7,577 bases of DNA from Treponema sp. (lineage in GTDB: Bacteria; Spirochaetota; Spirochaetia; Treponematales; Breznakiellaceae). Shown in pieces: positions 1 to 6,645 of the stretch. A program made the position numbers and the translations under genes. The notes below the pieces were generated by a model. The model did no database searches and had not been told where the DNA came from. It saw only the letters and a list, made by a program, of their open reading frames with translations. The stretch is from assembly GCA_031259345.1 (NCBI GenBank), contig JAIRLQ010000376.1, positions 1-7,577 of the forward strand, in the 5' to 3' direction. How positions within the stretch are numbered: position 1 is the stretch's first letter; each line of letters begins with the position of its first letter.

Positions 1-897
1 GATTTCCCCGGCCAGGGCAAGAGCGTCGGCCTGGCGGGAAAGGTTGTCATCGCCGCCAAGCCGGGAGTATAGAGCGGCAGCCCGCATGGGATTGCCGTAA
101 TCGTAAAAAAAATCCGCCCCCAGGCGAAGCAATTCCCGGTTGCCGCTGTCTTCTTCTATTAATGTATTAATCCGCATCTGCGCCGCCGGAATATCCTCCC
201 GGAGTATGCGGATAACGGCTTCGTCGTTTTTTAAGGAGGAACGCAGACGGGGAGAAATAAGGGAAAATTCAGGGGACTGCCATAAAGAAAGCAGTTCCGC
301 CGCCCCGTCTATTTTTGCGGCCTTTTCGGCATTTTCCAGACTCCCGGAAAGGGCGTAAAGGCCCAAAACCAGAGGGTCGTAGCGGGCATTGCTTATGCGA
401 TCGGCAAAGCTGTACAACAGGGGGATTCCTTCGTCCGAAGGCGATGAACCTGAAAGGAAAAACGATTCGGCGGCTACGGCGGAAAGAGCTTCGGAATAGG
501 GGAACTCTTTGATTAGTTTTAAGACGGCATTTTTGTACTCCACAGCGGCATTGCCGCCCGGGCGGCTAAGGAATTCCGGGTGCTCCAGGGTAAGGCTGCG
601 GCGCCGTTTTAGCGCCGAAAGCCGTTCTTCCTGCCCTTTGGCCTTTTTTTCAAGCCTTTTCAGGCGTTTCACGAGGTTTTCCGGCGTTTCAAAAGCCAGG
701 GCGGCATCGTATTCTTCCAGTTCTTCGGCAAAGCCGGCGCTTGTATTTTCGTCTTTTGGGAAAATTTGGATATTTCTTGTTACGGAATAATAAATCAGCG
801 CCCAGCCCAGGGCCAGGCCTAACAAAAGACCGGCGGCGCCGGCTATTTTTAAGGGATTTCCCGCAAAAAGCCCCTTAAATTTCGCTTTGCGCTTCAT
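1..897 (-). CDS. Membrane-anchored helical/TPR-like protein of unknown function (partial, C-terminus beyond left edge)
   Basis: I do not recognise a named family. Reading leftwards from the ATG at 897-895, the frame stays open for 299 codons to the window edge, so the C-terminus is missing. The N-terminus is basic (MKRKAKFKG), followed by one hydrophobic segment at about residues 17-38 rich in Ala, Gly and Leu, then a long non-membrane part. This suggests a single-pass protein with its bulk in the periplasm. Residues 72-100 are charged and probably coiled coil. From about residue 115 the protein is alpha-helical, with Ala/Leu-rich helix pairs, and residues 257-298 resemble a TPR pair (ADFFYDYGNPMRAAALYSRL). 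The start is supported by an AGGGGA ribosome site 8 bases upstream, inside nusB. The gene overlaps nusB by 23 bases and is probably translated with it. T. pallidum also has a hypothetical gene next to nusB, from memory, so this may be the treponemal counterpart. A scaffold or envelope assembly role is only a guess. Confidence 0.85.
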   Translation of the reverse strand, partial: MKRKAKFKGLFAGNPLKIAGAAGLLLGLALGWALIYYSVTRNIQIFPKDENTSAGFAEELEEYDAALAFETPENLVKRLKRLEKKAKGQEERLSALKRRRSLTLEHPEFLSRPGGNAAVEYKNAVLKLIKEFPYSEALSAVAAESFFLSGSSPSDEGIPLLYSFADRISNARYDPLVLGLYALSGSLENAEKAAKIDGAAELLSLWQSPEFSLISPRLRSSLKNDEAVIRILREDIPAAQMRINTLIEEDSGNRELLRLGADFFYDYGNPMRAAALYSRLGGDDNLSRQADALALAGEI

Positions 898-1333
898 CAG
901 GGCCATCCCCTTGAAGGGTCTTTTTAATGCTGTCCAGGACGCCGTTTATAAAACGGTAAGAATCTTCAGTCCCGAATTCCCTGGAAATACCGATAGCTTC
1001 GTTTATGGCGATTAGGGGGGCGGTTTCTTTCCGGAACATCAGGGTATAAACGCTCATCCTCAGGATAGCAAGGTCAACTTTTTTTACCCGCACTATGTCC
1101 CAGTGTGTAAGGTGTCTTTTAATTATGTCGTCAATGGCGGCGATGTTCTCTATTGTTCCGGAAACCAGAAGCCGGGGAAAAACAAGATCTTCCGCGGACT
1201 TTTTCCCGTTTTCAATCCAGGGAAAGTCCAATAACCCTTCGGGGATTTCCGTTTTTCCGGTTTGGCTGTAAACCAAATCCCAGGAGTACAGAGCCTGGAA
1301 AGCCAGAATACGCCCCTTCCGCCTTGATGCCAT
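875..1333 (-). CDS. nusB: Transcription antitermination factor NusB
   Basis: NusB is a small, all-helical cytoplasmic protein. With NusE (ribosomal protein S10) it binds the boxA RNA of rRNA leaders and stops premature termination by RNA polymerase. The protein is 152 residues, a normal length. The family pattern is clear: an arginine-rich, RNA-binding N-terminus (ASRRKGRILAFQALYSWD, residues 2-19), a central DLAILRMSVYTLMF helix (87-100), then INEAIGISREFG (110-121) and the closing FINGVLDSI (128-136). The ATG at 1333-1331 shares its first base with the last base position of the upstream stop (TAATG), and only a weak GGAAG lies about 13 bases upstream, so initiation is probably coupled to the SurA-like gene. 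The 3' end overlaps the next gene by 23 bases. The last ten residues are acidic and poorly conserved in the family. Identification is secure. Confidence 0.97.
   Translation of the reverse strand: MASRRKGRILAFQALYSWDLVYSQTGKTEIPEGLLDFPWIENGKKSAEDLVFPRLLVSGTIENIAAIDDIIKRHLTHWDIVRVKKVDLAILRMSVYTLMFRKETAPLIAINEAIGISREFGTEDSYRFINGVLDSIKKTLQGDGPDEAQSEI
906..911 (-). promoter_or_regulatory. Ribosome binding site of the membrane-anchored protein, inside nusB
   Basis: The minus strand reads AGGGGA, then 8 bases (TGGCCCTG), then ATG at 897. This strong Shine-Dalgarno sequence lies within the last codons of nusB and fixes the start of the overlapping downstream gene. It shows that this gene can load ribosomes itself as well as by coupling. 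Confidence 0.65.
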
Positions 1334-2364
1334 TATTTTATGTTGGCTTCCATAATCTGATAGGGATTCCCTTCCCTAAGTTCGGTGATTAGTTCCTTGG
1401 AAGCTCTGTCCAGGAGAACGTTTTGACTCTGTTGAAGCAGGCTTCTGCGTATATATTCCCGCACCGTCATACGGGTACCGAGCTGGACAATATCGTCCAG
1501 CCCCAGACTTTTTTGTTCGTAGGTTTCGGTAATTTTGATGATCTGGTAGCCCCGGACATTTTCGATAACCTTGGAAACTTCTCCCTGCTTTAGGGCAAAG
1601 GCAACGTTCATGAATTCGGTGCCTACCATCTGCTGGGCCTGGCGATTCCGGGGCAGATAGCCGCCGTCCCCGCCTGTATACCCTAAAGCAGTCAGGGCTG
1701 TCGGCGACTGCCCCTTGACCATGGCTTCGTCGAATTTGGCGGTATCGGAGCCTATGGTTTGGGCAAGTTTGTCCGCGTCGGCTTTAGCCTTTGCCCTGGA
1801 TGCGGCATTGTTAGGGGTAAAGGGTACGGAAATAATGGAAAAACGTACCGTTTCGGGGCGCACAAACTCGGTTCTGTTAAGATTATAGTTACTAACGATC
1901 TCTTCTTCTGCCGGCTCTTTTAGGGAAGTAAAAAGATCCTTTTTCTTTTCGCCCAGATATTTTTGCGCAAGCAGGGTCTTTCTTAACTGCTCCCGGAAGG
2001 CCGGCAGGTCAAGGCCGGTTTCTTCCTTTATCGCTATAGCGAAATCCCTCTCCGAGGCATTGCCCCGGAGTTCTTTTACTTGTTCATTCACTTCGTTTTC
2101 GCTTACCGTTACCCTGTCCCGTTCCGCGGCCTGGAGGATAAGCCGCTGGTTTATCATTGCGTCCAGAACCTCCCGCCTTTCACTGTCGCTAAGGGTACGG
2201 CGGGTCTGCTTTTCCAGGTTTTCCACTTCCGTGCGGAATTGTTTTACGGTAATCGGCTCGGATTTTGTGAGCCGTACAATGGCCACAGGCTGAAGGTCAG
2301 ATTGAGTAAAAGCCATGGACGCCAGCACGGCGCCAAAGACAAAAATGCTTAAAAAACGTTTCAT
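1333..2364 (-). CDS. Exported SurA/PrsA-like peptidyl-prolyl isomerase family chaperone
   Basis: This is a periplasmic folding factor of the SurA_N plus parvulin type, 343 residues from the preferred start. Residues 1-20 form a signal peptide (basic MKR, then a hydrophobic core ending near ASMAFTQ); no lipobox cysteine is present, so it is soluble or loosely attached. Residues 28-165 match the SurA N-terminal chaperone region, including the conserved VLDAMINQRLILQAAE helix. Residues 170-282 align with a parvulin domain: VRFSIISVPF, GGDGGYLPR, FMNVAFALKQGEVSKVIE and GYQIIKI. A C-terminal helical region follows. Both histidines usual in active parvulins are absent, so it may act as a chaperone more than an isomerase. 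I chose the ATG at 2364 because AGGGGA lies 6 bases before it; an ATG at 2370 would add two residues (MN) but touches that site. T. pallidum Tpn39b (from memory) has the same neighbours. The stop codon overlaps the nusB start. Confidence 0.9.
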   Translation of the reverse strand: MKRFLSIFVFGAVLASMAFTQSDLQPVAIVRLTKSEPITVKQFRTEVENLEKQTRRTLSDSERREVLDAMINQRLILQAAERDRVTVSENEVNEQVKELRGNASERDFAIAIKEETGLDLPAFREQLRKTLLAQKYLGEKKKDLFTSLKEPAEEEIVSNYNLNRTEFVRPETVRFSIISVPFTPNNAASRAKAKADADKLAQTIGSDTAKFDEAMVKGQSPTALTALGYTGGDGGYLPRNRQAQQMVGTEFMNVAFALKQGEVSKVIENVRGYQIIKITETYEQKSLGLDDIVQLGTRMTVREYIRRSLLQQSQNVLLDRASKELITELREGNPYQIMEANIK

Positions 2365-2370
2365 ATTCAT

Positions 2371-2376
2371 TCCCCT
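2371..2376 (-). promoter_or_regulatory. Ribosome binding site deciding the SurA-like start
   Basis: The minus strand reads AGGGGA, ATGAAT, ATG. The purine-rich site has ideal 6-base spacing to the second ATG (2364) and zero spacing to the first (2370), so the second ATG is preferred if the mRNA includes this site. A TATATT hexamer sits immediately upstream (2377-2382); if that is a true -10 box, transcription would start near 2370 and remove the site. Confidence 0.6.
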
Positions 2377-2389
2377 AATATACTACTTA

Positions 2390-2430
2390 TGTTCCAAAAA
2401 AACGAGATACTAACTGAGCTTGTTCCAAAA
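2390..2430 (-). repeat. Direct repeat of TTTTGGAACA
   Basis: TTTTGGAACA (minus strand) occurs at 2430-2421, as the 3' arm of the hairpin, and again at 2399-2390, directly after the start of the T run. The two copies begin 31 bases apart. The second copy could pair with the same 5' arm (UGUUCCGAAA), giving an alternative, longer-looped fold. Either a small protein-binding repeat or a switchable RNA structure is possible; neither is proven. Confidence 0.4.
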
Positions 2431-2454
2431 CCCGTTGGTTTCGGAACAGCCTCA
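2415..2454 (-). other. Strong RNA hairpin in the alaS-surA junction
   Basis: On the minus-strand RNA, a 12-base arm (UGUUCCGAAACC, 2448-2437) pairs with GGUUUUGGAACA (2432-2421) across the 4-base loop AACG. There is one G-U pair; on the opposite strand the same position would be an A-C mismatch, so the fold favours the sense transcript. The stem extends with two single-base bulges by C2449-G2419, G2450-C2418, A2452-T2417, G2453-C2416 and T2454-A2415, which places the alaS stop codon (TGA, 2454-2452) in its base. A run of seven T lies 18 bases after the core stem (2402-2396), too far for a textbook intrinsic terminator. It could be an attenuator, an mRNA-stabilising 3' end or a processing site. 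Confidence 0.55.
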
Positions 2455-4260
2455 ACTGAGTACAGCCCGTATGCGCCTTATCCCGGCAGACGAGGATTGT
2501 TCTTTCTGTATGGCGAATTTCCCCAGTTCGCCGGTATGGCTTACATGGGGGCCGCCGCAGACCTCTTTGGAAAAGTAGTCAAGCGGGGACTTCCCCATGG
2601 TGTATACTTTAACCTGATTTTCGTACTTTTCACCAAAGAGGGCGATAGCCCCGGCGTTCTTTGCTTCGTCAAGGCTCATTACCTGCACGGTTACCGGCAG
2701 ATCGGCCTTGATGGCCCCGTTGACGATGTCTTCAACCTTTTTTATTTCTTCTTTGGTCATGGGCGCACCGTGGGAAAAGTCGAAACGCATACGCTCGGCG
2801 GTGATGTTGGATCCTTTTTGGGCAACATGATCCCCCAGCACCATACGCAGGGCTTTCTGCAAAAGATGGGTCGCCGTATGGTAACGGGTGGTGATTTCGC
2901 TGTGATCAGCCAGGCCGCCTTTGAACGCCTGGTCGCCCCCTGCCCGGGAAAGTTCCTGGTGCTTTTTAAAGGCTTCGTCAAATTCTTCGCGGTTTACCTT
3001 CATGCCATTTTCGGCGGCAAGTTCTTCGGTTAATTCTATGGGAAAGCCGTAAGTGTCGTAGAGTTTGAAGGCCAGCCTGCCTGACATAATCTTTTTGGGG
3101 TTTTTAAGCAGATTGGGCAGCATCTTCTCGAACTCGTGTTCGCCTTTCTGCAATGTTTCGTAAAATTTACGGCCTTCCTTTTCAAGCTCTTCCATGATGA
3201 AAGCGCGGCCCGATTCCAGTTCCGGATAGGAACCGGCAAATTTTTCCACTACCGCGGCGGCGATCGGGGGGAGCCAGTTCCCGGTAATGCCCAGTTTGTG
3301 CCCGTGCCGCACTGCCCGCCTGATAAGGCGGCGCAGCACATAGCCTGCGCCGACATTGGACGGGCTTACGGCTTTTGGATCTCCCAGGATAAAAGTCGCG
3401 GAACGTATATGATCAGAGATAATGCGGATGGAACGATCCTTGTCGGGGCAGGCGCCGTAAGTATAGCCCCCCGGAATTGGCGCGGTAACGGCGGCAATAA
3501 TTGGAGCAAATATTTCGGTATCGTACACCGAAGTTTTGCCGTTTAAAATTGTAACCGTGCGTTCAATGCCCATGCCGGTGTCTACGCATTTTCTTTCCAG
3601 GGGCACATAGTTCCCGCCTGCGTCTTTGTTATACTGCATGAACACGTCGTTCCAGATTTCGAGCCACTTGCCGCAGGAACAGCCGGGTTTGCAGTCGTAC
3701 CCGCAGGGAGCATCGCCGACATAATAAAACATTTCCGAGTCCGGACCGCAGGGCCCTGTAGCGCCCGCGGGCCCCCACCAGTTGTCTTCCCTGGGAAGAT
3801 AAGCGATACGGTTTTCAGGAATGCCCATGCGCTTCCATACCGCGGCGGATTCATCGTCCCGCTCTACATCGCCTTCGCCTTTAAAGACAGTTACCGCCAG
3901 TTTTTCCACCGGGATTCCCAGCCATTGGGGAGAGGTGAGAAATTCAAAACTCATCTCTATCGCGCCTTCTTTAAAATAGTCCCCCAGGGACCAGTTCCCC
4001 AGCATTTCAAAAAAAGTCAGGTGGCTCGGATCACCTACGCTGTCAATATCCCCGGTGCGTATGCACTTTTGATAATCCACCAGACGCTTTCCCGCCGGAT
4101 GATCTTCGCCCAGAAGGTAGGGCACCAGGGGGTGCATTCCCGCTGTGGTAAAAAGCACAGTGGGATCATTTTCGGGAATGAGGGATTTTCCCTGAATCTG
4201 GGCATGGCCCTTGGTTTTAAAAAATTCAATATATTTGCTTCGTAATTCATCTGCTGTCAT
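2452..4260 (-). CDS. alaS: Alanyl-tRNA synthetase, short form without C-Ala domain
   Basis: This class II enzyme charges tRNA-Ala with alanine using ATP and hydrolyses mischarged Ser- or Gly-tRNA-Ala. Domains in order: catalytic core (about residues 1-240) with the motif 2 region SHLTFFEMLGNWSLGDYF (79-96); a cysteine cluster C186, C190, C194, C196 just before LEIWNDVFMQY (200-210), a likely metal-binding insertion also seen in other bacterial AlaRSs; motif 3 GAGYVLRRLIRRAVRHG (304-320); the tRNA-recognition helices; and the editing (SAD) domain with its zinc ligands H461, H465, C568 and H572. The protein stops at 602 residues, just after SSSAGIRRIRAVL, whereas most bacterial enzymes have about 875 because they carry a C-terminal C-Ala domain. 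Spirochaetal enzymes are known to lack that domain, so this is not a truncation. The start MTADELRSKYIEFFKTKGH is the family's usual N-terminus, yet no Shine-Dalgarno sequence precedes it. Confidence 0.98.
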   Translation of the reverse strand: MTADELRSKYIEFFKTKGHAQIQGKSLIPENDPTVLFTTAGMHPLVPYLLGEDHPAGKRLVDYQKCIRTGDIDSVGDPSHLTFFEMLGNWSLGDYFKEGAIEMSFEFLTSPQWLGIPVEKLAVTVFKGEGDVERDDESAAVWKRMGIPENRIAYLPREDNWWGPAGATGPCGPDSEMFYYVGDAPCGYDCKPGCSCGKWLEIWNDVFMQYNKDAGGNYVPLERKCVDTGMGIERTVTILNGKTSVYDTEIFAPIIAAVTAPIPGGYTYGACPDKDRSIRIISDHIRSATFILGDPKAVSPSNVGAGYVLRRLIRRAVRHGHKLGITGNWLPPIAAAVVEKFAGSYPELESGRAFIMEELEKEGRKFYETLQKGEHEFEKMLPNLLKNPKKIMSGRLAFKLYDTYGFPIELTEELAAENGMKVNREEFDEAFKKHQELSRAGGDQAFKGGLADHSEITTRYHTATHLLQKALRMVLGDHVAQKGSNITAERMRFDFSHGAPMTKEEIKKVEDIVNGAIKADLPVTVQVMSLDEAKNAGAIALFGEKYENQVKVYTMGKSPLDYFSKEVCGGPHVSHTGELGKFAIQKEQSSSAGIRRIRAVLS

Positions 4261-4266
4261 GGTTTT

Positions 4267-4295
4267 AATATACCAAAAAGCAAATTATGTTTCCA
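4267..4295 (-). promoter_or_regulatory. Candidate alaS promoter, leaderless geometry
   Basis: On the minus strand, TGGAAA (4295-4290, 4 of 6 to TTGACA), a 17-base spacer, then TATATT (4272-4267, 5 of 6 to TATAAT) is followed by only AAAACC before the ATG at 4260. Transcription from this element would begin at or next to the start codon, which fits the absence of a ribosome site. An alternative pair, TGGACA (4314-4309) and CATAAT (4289-4284) with a long 19-base spacer, would give a leader of about 16 bases, still without a ribosome site. The call rests on consensus matching only. Confidence 0.45.
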
Positions 4296-4373
4296 GATAA
4301 GGGAGAGTTGTCCACAATACGAAAAATGCTTGTTTCAAGGTTGTCGCGGACTATGTCCGGGCCCATAATGTGC

Positions 4374-6638
4374 CTACATTTCAGCTTTGCTTATGTCCGT
4401 GGGTGACGGGATGTCTTCGTAGCGGCCGGAATTGTTCCAATAGGTAAGGCCTCCGCCGGCGTCCCTGGCGCCTTCGGTCTGGCGGCGGACATAATCAACA
4501 TTATAATATTTGCGGTCGTAGGAAACATTAAGGAAAAAAGCCTGGGCCCAGGGACGCACGGTGATTTTTCCCCGCGCAATGATCTGGGTGCGGAGAGTAC
4601 CCTGATAGTAAATGCGGTATGGGCGCAGTTCCGGCGGGTCCTGGGCGAGGAAGCTTTGTTCAAAATGGCTGGGGTAGTACATGGGGCAGATTATGTCTAC
4701 ATAAGGAGAAAGAAGTTCCACTTCCTGACCTGTTCTGGCGCCGGTTCTGTACCAGCCGTTGGCGCCGTAAATATCAACGGAAATGGGGGCCTTTACCCTG
4801 GCCCGGACATGACGCAAAAACGAAAGAATGGCGCTGTCCATATCCATGCCGTTTTCTTTAAAACGGTAACGGGCATCGCCCAGATTTGCGCCGTCGGTGG
4901 GGAAACGTATGTAGTCGTACTGAATCTCGTCAAAGCCCCGGCTGTGAAGTTCATCAGAAAGCACGGCTATGTATTCCCATATTTCTTCGGCATAGGGGTC
5001 GGCCCATTTTTCATCGTAGTAAGTTCTGACAATTTCGTAGTCCGGACTTTCCGCCGGAAGGATTTCGGTTTTAAGCGCCGAATTTGCTTCTTCTTCGCCC
5101 GGGGGAAGCTTTTTACGGCGGGTGTCGTAGTAGCCTTCCCAGGCTTTGTTGTTACGGCTGTCCCAGACGGCGTATTTGGCATTTTCTTTTTTTGCCATTT
5201 CGGGATCTTTAAACACCACTACACGGGCTATAGTGTAAATGCCCTGCTCTTTCATCACTTTTAAAAATGAGTCAATGTCTACAGGGCGGAAAACCCGCCC
5301 CCAACCTGAAAGGGTTTCGCTTTGGGGCGTAAAGCGGAGCCTGCCATAATCATCCTTCATGTCGATAACGACCATGTCCAGATTCCGTTTCTCTATCAGG
5401 TCAAGGTAGGGCGCAAGGCTTGCTTCATCCATGGCATGATTTACCGGCAGATAAAGCCCTTCCCGGCCGGCGGAGTTTTTGGGGCTGACAGCGCTTTGGG
5501 GTTCCGTCCGGTTAAGCGAAAGCTGCCCGCCCGACAAGGGAACTGTATCCAAAAGCCACAGTTCCGAAAGGGTAAGAATTTCCGAATTCCGCAGGCGGTT
5601 GTTTTCTTTTATTACGGCGCAGACCGGCTTTATTTTAAGTGTCCGGGCCATATTTGTAATTTGAAGGGCAAGATCTTTTCGTTGTTTTGGAGCATCAGCG
5701 GCTTTAAGGTCCAGTTCATTTAAGGCGCCGTCCTGCAGAAAGCGCAGGGAAGTATTGCCCGGACAAAGCGAATCCACGGCGCCAAAGGCCTGCCCATCGG
5801 TCCAAATCGGGTTAAAGCGTTTTTCGGCCCAGGAAAGGCGGTACAGGCGCCTTCTAAAGCTTTGGGCCGCGTAGATTTCGTCAGCGGCGTTTTCGTCCGC
5901 TTGCAAAGCGTCCGCCTCATAGAGGGCGGCCGGAACTGCCGCCTTGAGGTCCGATACTTCATCGGGATTGTCCGTAGTTTCAAGCTTTTCAAGGCCGGTG
6001 TTTAACGCGGTCCAGGCGGGGGAAGAAGAATCGGGCTGACGGTAAAACACGCCATAAATACTATGGGAACAAAGAACCGTTAATTCATTCCCGCCGGAAG
6101 GACCGGGAAGACTGCAAACCGCCACCGCCTTAATGCCGTTGGTATTGGCCGGGGGCATCCCCAGACTTTCCCAATTAAGGCCGCCGTCCCGGGTAAGGTA
6201 AATTCCGTTTTTAACGGCGCAAACCATGATCTCCGCTTTTTGGGGATGAACTTCAAGATCTTTAATTTCCTGAATAATGGTCCGGAAAGATGTTTCGCCT
6301 TTTGAAAAAATTTTGATGGTTTGAACCGGAAGGCCCTTGTTGCGTTCTTCCCAATTCCGCAAATCGGAAGAAACCAGAACGCCCTTGTCCGAAAGCATTA
6401 CCCAAAGCGGGCCCCCTCTCAGGATCTTTTTTACCGAGCCGCCTGTCCAAAGCGTTTGGACACGGTTGTTTGGATTCATCGCAAAAAGCCCCTCTTCGCC
6501 GCCCAAAACAAGGGGCCAGGCAAGGGCTGATGTTCCGCTTTGATCCGGCAGCGCGGGAAGCCGGGGTGCAAGGCAAAACACATATAAGATTAACAATAGA
6601 ACGCTTTTTGGGTACGGGTTTTTTAGGGGCCGGAACAT
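4374..6638 (-). CDS. Exported protein with Asp-box repeats and a DUF4015 putative glycoside hydrolase domain
   Basis: The 754-residue protein starts with a signal peptide (KNPYPK then a hydrophobic run to about residue 24; possible cleavage before residue 31). Residues 40-310 look like beta-propeller blades with Asp-box hairpins: GVLVSSDLRNW (86-96), GIYLTRDGGLNW (145-156, the best match to S/T-x-D-x-G-x-x-W) and a weaker GVFYRQPDSSSPAW (196-209). After a linker, residues 391-745 match DUF4015 (PF13200), a predicted TIM-barrel glycoside hydrolase family: GREGLYLPVNHA (391-402), DMVVIDMKDDYGRLRF (421-436), GFDEIQYDYIRFPTDG (568-583) and DIICPMYYPSHF (648-659). The acidic residues D427 and D575 are candidates for the active site by analogy only. 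The family's substrate is not established to my knowledge; an outer-membrane or periplasmic glycan role is inference. AGGA lies 7 bases upstream of the ATG. C22 follows Phe, so a lipoprotein is unlikely. The gene lies 46 bases after the DUF1186 gene and 113 bases before alaS. Confidence 0.88.
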   Translation of the reverse strand: MFRPLKNPYPKSVLLLILYVFCLAPRLPALPDQSGTSALAWPLVLGGEEGLFAMNPNNRVQTLWTGGSVKKILRGGPLWVMLSDKGVLVSSDLRNWEERNKGLPVQTIKIFSKGETSFRTIIQEIKDLEVHPQKAEIMVCAVKNGIYLTRDGGLNWESLGMPPANTNGIKAVAVCSLPGPSGGNELTVLCSHSIYGVFYRQPDSSSPAWTALNTGLEKLETTDNPDEVSDLKAAVPAALYEADALQADENAADEIYAAQSFRRRLYRLSWAEKRFNPIWTDGQAFGAVDSLCPGNTSLRFLQDGALNELDLKAADAPKQRKDLALQITNMARTLKIKPVCAVIKENNRLRNSEILTLSELWLLDTVPLSGGQLSLNRTEPQSAVSPKNSAGREGLYLPVNHAMDEASLAPYLDLIEKRNLDMVVIDMKDDYGRLRFTPQSETLSGWGRVFRPVDIDSFLKVMKEQGIYTIARVVVFKDPEMAKKENAKYAVWDSRNNKAWEGYYDTRRKKLPPGEEEANSALKTEILPAESPDYEIVRTYYDEKWADPYAEEIWEYIAVLSDELHSRGFDEIQYDYIRFPTDGANLGDARYRFKENGMDMDSAILSFLRHVRARVKAPISVDIYGANGWYRTGARTGQEVELLSPYVDIICPMYYPSHFEQSFLAQDPPELRPYRIYYQGTLRTQIIARGKITVRPWAQAFFLNVSYDRKYYNVDYVRRQTEGARDAGGGLTYWNNSGRYEDIPSPTDISKAEM

Positions 6639-6645
6639 ATCAATA

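Noticed and set aside
140..790. Three plus-strand open frames (72, 65 and 93 codons) at the left end.
   Set aside because: The minus frame across the same bases is continuously open for 299 codons with a membrane helix and helical repeats and a good ribosome site, so the plus frames are shadows.
2389..3033. A 214-codon open frame on the plus strand, opposite the 3' part of alaS.
   Set aside because: It is antisense to well-conserved alaS codons, has Phe/Gly-rich composition typical of a shadow frame, and has no ribosome site or family resemblance.
4308..4316. TTGTCCACA, one mismatch from the DnaA box TTATNCACA, upstream of alaS.
   Set aside because: A single copy with a mismatch at a conserved position and no AT-rich unwinding region is not enough for an origin or a DnaA-regulated site; chance is likely.
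4329..4359. Small hairpins CTTG-TTT-CAAG (4329-4339) and CGGAC-TAT-GTCCG (4347-4359) after the DUF4015 gene.
   Set aside because: Stems of four and five pairs without a proper U-run directly after them do not support an intrinsic terminator.
4261..4373. A T-box or other tRNA-sensing leader for alaS.
   Set aside because: The gap is too short, and I see no T-box sequence, specifier loop or terminator/antiterminator pair.
4656..5264. A 202-codon open frame on the plus strand, opposite the DUF4015 domain.
   Set aside because: It is a shadow of the conserved barrel-coding region; the protein is a low-complexity Phe/Val-rich sequence with no recognisable motif.
6572..6574. Cysteine 22 of the DUF4015 protein as a lipoprotein cysteine.
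   Set aside because: The preceding residues are YVF; Phe at -1 does not fit even the relaxed spirochaetal lipobox, so an ordinary signal peptide is more likely.
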